Of a stretch of 64,000 nucleotides of DNA, positions 23,401 to 33,570 are shown one piece after another. Every line of letters starts with the position of its first letter. The stretch's first letter is position 1. The DNA comes from Globisporangium splendens (Eukaryota > Oomycota > Peronosporomycetes > Pythiales > Pythiaceae). The DNA lies in contig VFIW01000014.1 in NCBI GenBank assembly GCA_006386115.1, positions 791,126 to 855,125 of the forward strand. The letters run 5' to 3'. The position numbers and the translations under genes were made by a program. The notes beneath the pieces are model-generated. The model saw only the letters and a program-made list of their open reading frames with translations. It had not been told where the DNA came from and did no database searches.

Positions 23401-23823
23401 TTCGACGTGGCGCAGCATGTCGCTCGAGACTCCGCGTGTCGGTGCGACGTGCTCGGCGCCGTATCGCGCGACGCAGTAGATGCAGAACGCATGGTAGTGG
23501 TACCGGTTGCGCTTCTCGCCGCGGTGGAAATGCGCCCAGAGCGGGTGCACGGGACGCCCGGTCTTCTTCCCGTCGATCGCGTTCGCAGCGACGGACGCTG
23601 CGTCGCCATGCACGTCGTCGTCGTCGTCGTCGTGTTCGCCGTGCTCATGGTGCTCGTGTTCATCTCCGAGAGACTCAGGGTGAGATTCACCAACGTGGGC
23701 GGCACCTGCACCTGCATCAGGGGAGACAGAAGAAGGCGCTGTCACCATGTGAGACACTGCATCAGCGCCAGATGCGGTGACGCCGACACCCAAGTCCGCA
23801 CTCTCGGAGCTGCTCGCGTCCAT
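20431..23823 (-). CDS. hAT-transposase-derived BED-finger protein
   Basis: One uninterrupted 1130-residue ORF. After an acidic His/Asp-rich N-terminus comes a BED-type zinc finger (about residues 90-145: HPLWAHFHRGE..., CIYCVARYG, then H-x4-C). Then a 250-residue Gln/His/Ser-rich linker, and a region (about 395-1010) with hAT/DUF659 landmarks: FHAFENADFQELL, GLTLSINCWSTLDLQQL, GIVADSTVALNAAR, VVPCFARQLSLLAGSL. hAT transposases use an RNase-H fold with D, D, E residues; D in GIVADS is present but I cannot place the complete triad. No terminal inverted repeats or 8-bp target duplication seen around it. The long intact ORF with host-like composition suggests a domesticated transcription-factor-type gene rather than a mobile copy. 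Confidence 0.75.
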   Translation of the reverse strand: MDASSSESADLGVGVTASGADAVSHMVTAPSSVSPDAGAGAAHVGESHPESLGDEHEHHEHGEHDDDDDDVHGDAASVAANAIDGKKTGRPVHPLWAHFHRGEKRNRYHYHAFCIYCVARYGAEHVAPTRGVSSDMLRHVEKCTNCPRKVVESIKDVCGRRDAVRFDRYLKKKSDSGEGDLQQELDGSVANGGEHASGEVHHHHQMQQQHRGHGQMSEATDMTQSEHFDPQSHHLQHYQPDHHGKEQQLMVEPNAGAEAADARLQHQHTDNISIQPPQTSNTDRDSSNTTMPHASMNGTSSHSSALPRSSTGGTSGSHSSHAHHLGKHSLRTAFESSHASESAGRHHVSLNARLQPEQQSNAVHGDTTHATKRLRASAAASSSRNSNFNRVAAMEWKTEMLQATVAAGLPFHAFENADFQELLQYMVPNIRDHTIPEMLTSIKDPHFLADAASRLAQIQLDRVKQGMHNSTIKGGLTLSINCWSTLDLQQLVAFTLVNSNGESACVCVLDMGTTQSQTQTQDAPYTYSATQLAIEIEKVLVKLDSLRICVMGIVADSTVALNAARCVCYGMEKRQSLLVVPCFARQLSLLAGSLLTHARFHGAVGQMIEIASYFSNASLASVLKVVSGDDCARIPLPNRENWFSFLECITAMLKYCDVVTAICSSHSTAASSNSPEGELPGAVGVRIPHRLNKLVFADEGKLWKMLQELHTLLLPLKETYMLAFQHKAKCSNRDNDTSQQTTKDHHETEFAPAHGLTLAHLMYQLARMNQQYAGLVGTQHEALAQMMQARLNAAWHRYEMPVMVLAYVFNFHLDTSFLNTESATNAFQWDTIASYFQTYFSNWFQQPQQQKRPPSGDGQGSNNGSGDGPNTLSIDKVHEIFRAYKTNQFPFDADTTSDYVDVSSFYSFVSDSHPEICALCCRMYAIALLSADVPRIVRGIGFVPTATTTLTTKRPESVELLLHVGFAPSVELFEHHRPRLEDGESAGRLGTAESDDPLTALNAIMGGCHPDEVFWNDDVWDEFATEWRSFLDYELQMDEFDAITQQLLHHHHTTTGTNEAELSLQLLPLLQGGKIPLDDVFRGTLAPLSTTGTAAATATTRASSGDPPRSTGNENEDTEDDDTAVLSMEM

Positions 23824-24189
23824 TTCCGCACTGTTGGCTGCTCGTTCAATAATGACAAGCCGCAGGAACTAATCTCAGGTTATCATACTGGGGTTCGGGT
23901 TTTCTCTGCTAGTGTCTCTATAGAGAGGGACATTGTCAGATTTGGAACCAAGACACAGGGCACAAAATTCACCGAATGCTCAAAACAGTTTGAAATCAAT
24001 CTTTCGGGAAGAGAAGAGAGGAAGGAGTCGTGGCGGCAGCACACAGAGTGCTCGGCGGTGGAACCACCGGAGTTGGAGCTCGAAGGATGCTCGCGTTCCA
24101 CCCTCGGCAGAGGGGAAGCGGTACGCTCAATCAACACGAGACGAGTGTGCGGTCGCAAGAAAGAAGAGTTCAGGCGCTAGTGTGGTAAA
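23824..24189. other. upstream region of the hAT-like gene
   Basis: No gene supported. On the minus strand GTCATTATTGAACG (around 23848-23861) is a weak initiator-like site upstream of the hAT-like ATG. Confidence 0.35.
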
Positions 24190-25762
24190 AAGCGTTTCCA
24201 CCTGCACTCGAAGTACAGCATCTCTGACCCCAAGTTGAACCTCTTTCTTCGTGAAGAGGTCCTGGACAGATCATCACGCAGGAGAAATAGAGACGGCACT
24301 CCAAAAACTATCGGAATACCAACTATAGAGTTGTACATTGCAGCACTTACCAACATGTACAAAGATCCAAGTTGCAAGAGGCGCAAATAATCTGCCGCAC
24401 CCCCGCAATGCCACTATCACTTCGCTGTTAACAACTCTAAGACGGGAGAAACATGAAAAAGCAAGGCAGCAATTCGTTGACAGAGGGGTTGGAACTTTGC
24501 TCGGTGGATACTCCAGTTCCGCTGATCACGCGGCAATCGCCCGCTACTATTTTGAGCAAAACAATCGAGTGGATTAAAGAAATCGCCTGTGCCACGTGTT
24601 GTTGCAGGCATGCTTACTTCGTGGTGACTCGCCATGGAACCTGGAGCTACCCGATCTGTTCAGTGTGTTGCTCGAAAACGAAGGGTACAGTGAATGCAGG
24701 GCTTCGGTGCTGTTGATGGACCAAGGCAAAACCAATCAGCTTGGAAAGAGTGGATTTGGCTCCTGCTGCACCACGTGAACGTTGAGGTATGCCCAATCGG
24801 AGCGTTGGCGTTGTACACGTTTTGGAGATGGATAGTTGAACAAGAATCGCTGCCCGATTTTCTACAAGCTGAAGCGTGATACAGCATCAAGCTACTCAAG
24901 GAATGCGATCAGTTGCTGGTTTTGCTCCCGACCGACACAGCTTTTTTCTTGGAACGCGCTGCAAAGGAAGTTCCAAGTTCGCTAGCAAGCAGTGTATTTC
25001 CGTTTGTTGATCTCTACTGGAGCAAATGCATGGCACTCGGCGAACAAAATATCGCGACAGGCAGATTTCTCACATTGCTCAAGTTTTTAGCGTCGTGTTG
25101 GTACAAGATTCGGTGCAGCTGATGTGCTGTATGCTGCTCATCCGATATGGAAGGCTCCTCTTTTTGCGTCAAAGGTGTACGGAGCGTACGCTGCGGAGGC
25201 CGCCGCTGCTCAATCAGCTATTGAGATGCTTGCATCTCTGTCGCTAAAACAAACAGTGCTCCAGCTGGTTGATCATCTCCAGGTCCAGCACTCTCAGCTG
25301 ACAACGACAATCAAGAGTGAGGTCGCAGTCGTAAAGTCACGCATCGGCATCATCGAGCAGCGGGTCACGCAGTTGGTGTCGGGAGATGCATCGATCTCAC
25401 GGTCTATCAACTGGAGGGACGGCAGCCACGCCACGACTTCCCAGGATTTGCAAGCAAGCGCCAGTCCCACCTTGTGCAAAATGAACCGGAACATATCAAC
25501 GGTGCCTGACCTGTCGGGAGAATGGTGCACTGGTTTTCAAGGTGGGCCATCTATTACACAACTGAATCAAAACCATGGAGCAACGTGGCGTGAAAGTGCT
25601 GGTGAAAGTAAGTTTTACCATCGCCGAAAACGCATTATCGACGCGATTCACCGAGCTGCTCAGTCAGGTGTCCCACTCGATGGAGCAGTCGCAGCGTTTG
25701 AAGTCCATCGCGTTGCACACCAACTCACACTCCATTCTCTGTCCGCTTACCTGGAGTCGGAC
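24190..25762 (+). pseudogene. decayed Crypton-type tyrosine recombinase
   Basis: Fragments of one protein lie in order in all three plus frames with several stops and frameshifts: REEVLDRSSRRRNRDGTPK and IPTIELYIAALTNMYKD (24255-24370); LLTTLRREKHEKARQQF (24425-24475); ARYYFEQNN then LLQACLLRGDSPWNLELP (24540-24660); VEVCPIGALALYTFWRW (24784-24830); WRESAGESKFYHRRKRIID near 25590-25640. These resemble Crypton elements, whose YR recombinase carries Ndc10/CBF3-like and GCR1_C-like DNA-binding regions and which are known in oomycetes. The expected catalytic R...HxxR...Y block is not visible between 24900 and 25000, where flanking fragments join directly. It is a dead copy. The family assignment is by motif memory, not by search. 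Confidence 0.6.
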
Positions 25763-26175
25763 ATTTGGCCACACCACACAAACTTTCAGTCACTTTCGGA
25801 CAAAGCTGAGACACAATCTCTTTCAAAGCACACCATATCTTGAAACACAGCTTGACAAATTGATGGAAATGCCTCAAACTGATAGCCTTCTGGCATCAGA
25901 ATCGGAATACTCAGACCTGAGAACGCTGTACAATCACAGACCATTAGGGTTGTGCACAGTGTACCGTGCACTGCAGTTGGCAGCACACACTTGGAGATTG
26001 TATGGAGCAAACCCATCAAACAGCCTTTTTGCGGTCGTCCTCAAGTCGGTGCCCACAGCATCAATCTGAGAACCAGTCGCAAGAGTGAAGCGCTGTGTGT
26101 GTTTGTTCCGAGAACACCACAATCAAGTCCTCAAGCTCAAGCTCAAGCCGCAAGCTCACGCTCACATAAGACAAG
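25763..26175. other. intergenic, possible tail of the Crypton relic
   Basis: The plus-strand frame remains open to 26069 with no recognisable domain. No other feature supported before the small gene at 26176. Confidence 0.35.
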
Positions 26176-26500
26176 ATGGAGAACGCCAGCACGCCGTCGT
26201 GCTCGGTCTCCGGGGGTTCGCGCGCGCCGCACAACCGCGACCAGGCGAGTGGCGATCAGAGCGACGCGGTCGCGCAGCAGCAGCAACAGCAGCAGCAGGA
26301 GCACAACATCTTTGGTGGTATGTGCTTGTGTGGATTTGCTGTGTGTTCGGTGCGAACTTGTAGTTGCTCACTTGTGGATATGCGAGTGTGTGTATATGTG
26401 TGTTTTATCGTGTGCAGACAGCAACCTGAACATGGTGATGATGTTTCTGCTGATGCTGCACTTCATGCAGTACGCCATGCGTCCGCCCTGCGGATGCTAA
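26176..26500 (+). CDS. small single-pass membrane protein, 74 residues
   Basis: Exons 26176-26317 and 26418-26500 with a 100-bp phase-1 intron (GTATGT...GTGCAG). The N-terminal half is polar with an eight-glutamine run. Exon 2 encodes a short hydrophobic segment (NMVMMFLLMLHFMQYAM) and ends RPPCGC, a Cys-containing tail. The clean intron with a strong donor, and the change from polar to hydrophobic exactly at the splice junction, argue for a real gene. No family recognised. Converges on the actin-like gene with 217 bp between stops. Confidence 0.55.
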
Positions 26501-26717
26501 GCAAGCAAACAGCTCCATGTTCCAGAGCACCTTCCTCTCCCGCCAGCCCCACGCTCGATCCTGTATATGTATTTTGCCGAGTAAGATATCCGTCCTCCCT
26601 GCACGCGAAATCCGTCAAAGATCTCCTCCATGTCGCAGCAACGCTCTTATAGCTTTTATTAGTATATCTGAACCAGTGTTGGCATTGTGAATCTTTTGTT
26701 TTATGCTTTTGTGCTTG

Positions 26718-28047
26718 CTATCCAAAGCATTTCCGGTCGAGAATGGCCTCGTGGTACTCTTCCCACTCCTGCTTGGTGATGTGGATGTCGCGGAACATCG
26801 ACAGCGACGCGAACATGGAGCCGCCCACCCACGCAGCGATCTTGCGCTGCGCATTGTACCCGCGCTCGCGCATGTACGGGTCCGGCACGATGCCCATGGC
26901 ACTAGTGGCAGCACCCAGGCTCTTGGTCGTCTGGATCTCCTCCTGGATGCGCTTGGAGAAGCCAGGGAGCATGGCTGTGCCGCCTGCGAGCACCACGGCC
27001 GCACATAGATCTTTCTGCAGATCCTTGTCGCACATCGCGATAGACTCGGCCACGTATTCATGGAGTCCCTTGATCGTCGACTGCTTTGTAGGCATGGGTG
27101 GATGCTCGTCACCGAGGTCTTGCGGCCGGTAGAGCACGTCACCGGGAAGCATGCGCGTCTGTCGGTCGACCTGGAGGATCGTGCCATCGGGGAACTCAAA
27201 TGGCTTGCTGCCGTCGTCAGCAACGGCGCTGTTGTTGCTCTGGCTGTGACCGCTTCCGTGCGATGACGAAATTATCGCGCGATCGCTCCTGGAACCCATG
27301 AAGCACGTGACCTCCTTGATCTCGTGGATCGTGTGCAGCTGAAACGGGTGGCTGCGCCTTGTGAGCAGCTTGTGCAGTCGGTGGCTGATGTCCACGCCGC
27401 CCACCTGATAGTGCAGCGCCGCATGCGGTAGCGCGTAGCCTTCAAAGATCGGGATCGCGTAGCTCGAGCCATGGCCGATCTCTACGACGATGCCGCGCGC
27501 GCGCCCCGACGCGAACAGCGACAGCACGCACTGCTGCATAAAGCAAAAGCCGCACGCCTTCTGCGACTCGAACAGGATCTGCGCCATTTTCCCCTGCTGC
27601 TGCTTGGAGCCCGCGGGCGAGCTCGTGCACAAAATCTGCATATAGGCATGCAAACGGCTTAATGCACTCCCATGCGCCATATGCATGCATCAAGAAAAGC
27701 GATCTTACGGGCAGCGTCGTGGTCTCGGGGTTGACGCGCAGCTCGTGCGTGAAGACGTACTCCCAGATGCGCTCGAGCGCGTCCCAGTCCTCGACGACGC
27801 CGCGGGAGGTCGGGTGCACGACGTCCAGGTAGTCGCGGAACTGCTGGCACTCGCCGCCCACGAAGCTCTCGCGCTTGCCGCCGCGCAGATCGGGCTTGAG
27901 CTGCGCGGTTGACTCGAACCACTCGGGGTTCTTGACCTTGCCGGTGCAAGCAGGCAGCACGGCGCGCGGCGTGTCCTCGCCCGAGAGCCCCACTTTGAGC
28001 ACGCCCGAGCCGTTGCCCAGCACGATCGCCTCCATCTCGTCGCTCAT
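26718..28047 (-). CDS. divergent actin-related protein
   Basis: Exons 28047-27709 and 27635-26718 with a 73-bp phase-0 intron (GTAAGA...ATGCAG); 418 residues. Actin-fold blocks are clear: NGSGVLKVGLSGEDTPRAV, QILFES, VLSLFASGRARGIVVEIG, PIFEGYALPHA, AVVLAGGTAMLPGF, ending in WVGGSMFASLSMF and ILDRKCFG. Canonical nucleotide-binding residues are changed: the first DNGSG loop lacks its Asp (GNGSG) and DSGDGVTH reads EIGHGSSY, so Asp154, Asp157 and His161 of actin become E, H and Y. A 40-residue Ser/His-rich insertion follows the VTCFMG segment. It is not a standard actin; which ARP class it belongs to cannot be settled by eye. Confidence 0.85.
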
Positions 28048-28243
28048 CTCGCTCGCTTCCTCTTGGGCTACATGGCCATTGCATCAATTTGCATTACGAC
28101 CTTTTAAGGCAAGCTGACAGGATCACACACTCCATTTTAACCAATGGTATACTGGAATAACCCAGTTTCTGAATTATTATTTGTTGAAAGTCGACTTTAA
28201 ATCTGAAATACTGGATTCTAACCAATAAATGGACTACACTTGA

Positions 28244-28257
28244 TCATTTCCACCAAT
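28244..28257 (+). promoter_or_regulatory. oomycete initiator-like element of PRIMPOL
   Basis: TCATTTCCACCAAT lies 46 bp upstream of the PRIMPOL ATG at 28303 and matches the oomycete initiator/FPR pattern TCATTYYNCAWT closely. Confidence 0.5.
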
Positions 28258-28302
28258 CGTGGTTGAGAATGTGTGGCACACACAGTCTGTTGTGTGATTC
28301 GC

Positions 28303-31145
28303 ATGGCACAATGCGAACTTTTTGCCTGGATGCCCAAGCACCACCTTGCGTCGTGCGCGATGTTTGAATGCGCGTGTCGCGTGTGGACGGGACCGCGCTC
28401 CACAGTACTCGAGGTCATCGCGGACGCCACTGACCATGCGCTGGACGTGCTCTCTGGGCGTGTGCAGCTCTGGATCAAACGCACGTCGCCGCAAAGTGGC
28501 GTCTTCCTCGTGCGCAACGACCCAAGCAGCAGAGGAACGGACGGCGACGATGGGAATGCGACGTTGTATTTGCCGAGTGAAGACCTCCGCTGCTTCTCCG
28601 CCTACAGGTGCGAATACACGTACATGCTGTTTAAGACAGTGGCTGCGTGCACAATGACTCAATATGGCTGATGTGGCGGTGTGTCTGTTTGTGTTTAGCC
28701 CTTCACCATTGTCTACAACTGTGTTGGTGAGCATCGATGTTGGCGAGTCCCTGCAGCAGTGCTACTTCTTCGATAGCTTGACGCGCCTTCTCCAGTCAGA
28801 ACGGCAACCAGATGATCGTGGTCGTGATCTCTACACTGTCGGCTCCATTGAGACTGCGACGGCATTCCTCACAGTTCTCCACGAGTGGTTCGCCGATGTG
28901 CCGTTAACTACAAGCGCCCGCGAGCTGCTCTCTTGCGCTACAATTCAAAAAGCCGCTCACACAAACGCCACTGTTCAAGACAAGCGCCCTGGTGCGAGCA
29001 TTCGCGCCAAGCGCCGGAAGACGCTCACAGCGTCCACTTTCTATGGACGCAACGGTGCGGTCTCAGCAATGACGATGGCACTACCCACACCAGTTTCAGA
29101 GCATGCAGATGAGTCGGAATCGACATGGAAACGCTTCTACGAGGGGCTCCAATTCCGCGTCTCGACGTCGTTTCTGTGTCAACTGGAAGGCACCGCAGCC
29201 GTGTCGTCCGTGTTCCCGCGGCAGCAAGAAGCGTTCGAGTTTGTCGACCAAATCCGTGCGTTCCGGCAGCGAATGTGGCGTCGTTATCATGTCCAGGACG
29301 ACATACAACTGGAAGAACCGCGTGTGTTCTCGTTTGAGGACGCCCGTGAAGGCACACGGCGGTTCCTCGTGAGCAGCTTTGAGAGCTTTTGGGAGAATTA
29401 CATGAGCACAAAACCCGATCATCGCCATGTGTACGAGATCATTCGTGAGGGTGTACCATGTCGCCTGTATTTTGATCTAGGTAAAGTGGAAATGTAAACT
29501 TGTGAAATGAGAGTTGTCCAAAAGGCTAACGAGTGTGATTGCGATTTGACTTGGATCTCGTGTGCTTTAGAGTTCAAGAAAGCGTGCAATCTCCAAGTAA
29601 ATGGTAATGAGCTGGTCGAACGACTCGTATCGCTTGTGCAACTCCAGTTATACGTGCGTGGTGCTGTTCTTTCTTCGCGGGGTCTCTGAGTCTGCGTATT
29701 TGGCATGTGCTCACTTTCGTTTTGGTTGTCTTGCTGTGGGCGAAAACAGCGTAAATACGGCATTCACGCGACGCGAGAAGCGATTATCCAGCTGGATTCG
29801 TCGACAAACGCCAAGTTCAGTCGTCATCTGATCGTATGGAGTTTGTACAGTAGTTGTGACCTCGTATGCAATTTACATGGCTCGTTGACACTCACTTTTT
29901 TTTTTTCTCAAATTGTATGCTTATTGGAATATATTACTGCCAGTTTCACCTGCCTCACGGTGAATTGTTCGCAGACAACATCCACGCTGGTAATGTGAGT
30001 GCATCCTCAGAATCATTTCATGTTGGCTTTGTTTATTTGTGCTGGTTGGGCTGTACTCACAGTGATCATCGTGTATTTATGCACTCTCTTTCAATGTAGT
30101 TTATCCGCGAGTTCGTCCACGACCTGGTCGAGAATCCCCATGAGCAAGTTGATGAAATCAATGACGCATCTCCGTTTCATGTAAGTACGGGGCAACAACG
30201 GCCACTAAACGATGGCCATCCCGAGTCCAACAACACTGACAACCTCAGCACCAAGCAATTATTTATCGATGTCGGCGTGTACACGCGCAACCGCATGTTC
30301 CGCGTCCTTGGCTCATCCAAATACCGACGCGATGCGATCCTCAAGCCCATGCCTACGATACAAAATCAAGCAACAGCTACTACTACTGCTGCTGGAAATG
30401 ATTGGCTGGATCGAAATCTCTTTCTCCAGACTTTGGTGTGTCCATTTCCAACTTTGTCCGCCGTGGAAACCCATTTCGAAGCAAAAAAGCAACCTCATCC
30501 TCGGCTTTTGCATTGCGACGCAGAGTACGCGGCCACAAGGACTTATGGAGAACGACGATCGTCAGTATATCGGCGCAATACACACAGCTCATCAGTGGAA
30601 TGCCGGCACTCGATGTTCCCAAGGCTCGACGCGTTCATTCTGACAATTGCAAATACTGGCGGCGTGCAGGGCGAAATCCGCGCAATTCACATACTCTTCG
30701 ACAATGTTGACAATGTCGTCCTGCCATCAGACAATCCCAATGACGATTTCCCACAAAATGAGGAGCTACACCAGCAGAAAGCGAAGCAGCCGTGGATGAT
30801 CATCTACCAAATGGCGCGCAACCGCTGGTGCTGGAACGTTCGGCGCGCGCACAAGAGCAACAACGTCATGTTTGTCGTCGACCTCGACCAGCGCGTCGTG
30901 TACCAGAAATGCCACGACCAGCAGTGCAAGACCATCGATTACAGGTATGAAATGAGAGCTTTTCGATTTGTTCACATACATGCATATATTGGTGCTCTCT
31001 TTATTCACTCATCTTTACCATCCATTTATCTCTTTTCTCACATACAAAAACACTCCTTCGTTCTTTCTGCCATTGCCGTTTCTTTGCTAAAAAAAACAGG
31101 TCTCCGCCACAGACGTTGCCACCAGATCTCCTCTTAGAATCTTGA
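28303..31145 (+). CDS. PRIMPOL: PrimPol primase-polymerase
   Basis: Seven exons (28303-28607, 28699-29480, 29571-29653, 29750-29833, 29944-29994, 30100-30944, 31100-31145), all phases consistent, 731 residues. PrimPol is an archaeo-eukaryotic primase that reprimes stalled forks in nucleus and mitochondria. Motif I is YFDLEF (DxE) split by the intron after exon 2; motif II is LDSSTNAKFSRHLI (SxH); motif III is FIDVGVYTRNRMFR (Asp). The zinc-knuckle region follows (RNRWCWNVRRAHKSNNVM...YQKCHDQQCK). An N-terminal extension of about 230 residues precedes VFPRQQEAFEF. The protein stops 15 residues after the zinc region (PPQTLPPDLLLES), so the acidic RPA-binding tail of vertebrate PrimPol is absent. 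A 155-bp last intron has a poly-A-rich acceptor. Confidence 0.93.
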
Positions 31146-31356
31146 AATCATCGCCACACGCGCGCATTTTTCACGTACGGCACCTCGCAAAACGCAACGA
31201 CCTCGTCCGGAGCCAAGAGAGCACACATGCTGCCATTTCCTTGTGCGGTTCTCTTGTTTAAAAAAGTAATAAATACGCCACCCTCTCGTCGCTGCTGCAT
31301 GCCGCGCTATCATGCCGATGGGACTTCTCTGGCTTATGTTGTTGTTTTTTCTTCTT

Positions 31357-33570
31357 TTACTCGATGGTAAACCCCGTAATGTCCATTTGCACAATCTACA
31401 ATGGTTTCAAAAAGCACAGGCACATATCATTAGCATAATGACAACACCGCAATCAAATAAGAAATCCCATTTCCACATACCAGCTTGAGGTATTCGGCCA
31501 GAACCTCCTTCGAGTTGTAAATCGGCAGATCGAGCCTGTTGAAGCACGTGTGCGCCTTGGGGAAGAGCGACGTCTGGTTCACGCCCGCGAACGCGATGTT
31601 GAAGCGGCGCACGCGGCCGTCGCTGCTGATGAGCCCCTTGAAGCCCTGCGCCGGCACGCGACTCGTGCCCGTGGCGAACTGCAGCAGCCGCACGCGGTCC
31701 TCGTTTTTCATGTCCTCGATGACCTCCCAGAACCAGTGGATGTTGCTCAGTTCGAGCTCCGTCGGGTAGTTGTTGGTGTAAAACTTGAAATCCGTGTGCT
31801 TCTTCCAGTCTTCCGTGTCGATCGACGGCACGCCTGCAAGCACAAGAAATTGGGTTTTACAGTCATGAGAACACGATTTGTAAAGCACAAAGTCACAGTA
31901 TGACACAACGTACCACACATGAGCAGCTCGAGTTCCTGATAATCAAACAATTTCAGGAGTCCCTCGGGCACGACATCGTAGAGCGCTGTCAAAAAGCCGA
32001 GCAGTTGGTCCGAGACGCTGCCGAGCACGTGGTACTTGAACAACAAATCCAGGTAGTCCTTGCGGTTCGCGCGCGTGACGTCGATGTTGGCGCCTCCTTC
32101 AACAAGCTCCAGGATCTCGGGCTTGCCGTTCACGATGCGCGTGACCGTGAAGTCGAGACAAAGCGGTTCGATGTCGTCGATCTGCTTGACCATCACGGCG
32201 CTGTTGTAGATCTCGTCGTCGAGGAACTGCAGGTCCGAGAACGAGATAGGCACGCCCAGGATGTGTTTCAGGAACGGCAGCGCCAAGTGCACAGTCACGA
32301 GGTGTTCTTCCAGGATCGCCTTGCCAAGCAGTCTACCAGCAAACTCGTAGTACGCCAGGTGATCCTCGCCGCGCAATTCTGCCGAGTACGTGTTGATCCA
32401 GTAGCTGCGCTCGTCGCCGACGGTCGACACGAAGAGCCCAAACTTGGGGTCAAAGAGCTCGGCGAACAGCAGCGTGAACCACTCGCGCATGACGCCACCA
32501 GCATCGAGTCCAGGCTCACCGGCAAACACGACGCGCCACCGCTGACGCAGCTGGTACGGCTTCATGGCGCGGACGAGGTCGAACGAGTCCTGGAGCAGGT
32601 GGTCGCGGCGCACGACGAGCTCGGCGTGGCCCGACTCCCATGGGAGCCACAGGCGATGGATCTCGGTCGAGAACCACCGGATCTTGTCTGTGAACGGCAG
32701 GTTGTGCACACCCTCGAGGTTCATGATGAGCTCCGACGTGCCCGAGCCGTCGAGGATGTTGATGCGGTAGTGGAAGTCCGTGGCCACGACGTCCGACTCG
32801 TTCAGAACCAGTTTGCCGATCGAGTCGCGCACGCGGATGTAACCGACCGACATGTTGGACTCGCGCTCATCGTTGTAGCGCAGTGACGAGAGGCGGCCGC
32901 CCGAGTCGCTCTCGACCGAGTCGCGGCTGCCCTTGAGCTGCTCCTGGCGCACCCAGCGGTGCAGGCCGTCAGTCGTAGGCATGCGCTTCCACTGCTGCCG
33001 ACGGCTCGCGGCTAGCTGCAGCTTGCTCAGGTGCGCGTGGCCGCCGTTGAGGCCGACGCCGACGTCCGCAGCCGAGCCCTGGTACGCCTCCGACTCGCCG
33101 ATGCGGTCCATCTTGTTGGTGCCGCTGCTGTACCCGCTGCTGCTGCCGCTGCGGCCGTTCTTGCGTCCCGCGGCGCCAGCCAAGAAGCGGTCCTGGCCGC
33201 GCAGCGTCTGGCACAAGTCGCAGAGCTTGCGCTCGGGATGATTCCGGAAATGACACACGCCACAGCGCCATAGCGCGTGCTCCATAAAGCTAATATGGGG
33301 GTAATAGAGACATATACAGAGAAGATTGGTAAGAGCATTGTTACTTCAGATACGCATATATACAGCAAGGGGGGACATATACAGATAGAGAGCCACGTAC
33401 CTGTCGTTTAGCTCCTCGCGGTAGACGTCGGCGGGCTCCTGGAAGAACGCCTGCGTCTGCGCCTCGTCGCGCTGCGAGCTGATGCGGCGCACGAAGAAGA
33501 AGATGAGCAGCACGCCAGCCACCGCCAGCACCGAGCCCACGATCGCCACCACCGATGTCGTGCCGCCCAT
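31357..33570 (-). CDS. membrane-anchored RanBP2-ZnF HECT ubiquitin ligase
   Basis: Exons 33570-33401, 33289-31914, 31833-31481 and 31395-31357; introns 111, 80 and 85 bp; 645 residues. Exon 1 encodes a transmembrane segment (VVAIVGSVLAVAGVLLIFFF) followed by RR. A RanBP2-type zinc finger follows at about residues 60-85 (WRCGVCHFRNHPERKLCDLC). The C-terminal HECT domain covers about 290-645 (RWRVVFAGEPGLDAGGVMREW, GRLLGKAI, GVPSIDTEDWKKHT, HTCFNRLDLP with the catalytic Cys) and ends in the typical D-x-T-G-F-x-x-E tail (MDITGFTIE), which is recovered only by splicing the 39-nt last exon. HECT ligases pass ubiquitin from E2 through that Cys to substrate. The membrane anchor plus ZnF is an unusual combination. 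Confidence 0.92.

Noticed and set aside
21757..24180. Long plus-strand frames (312 and 411 codons)
   Set aside because: Antisense shadows of the hAT-derived gene; no conserved motif.
31900..32886. 328-codon plus-strand frame
   Set aside because: Antisense to the HECT gene.
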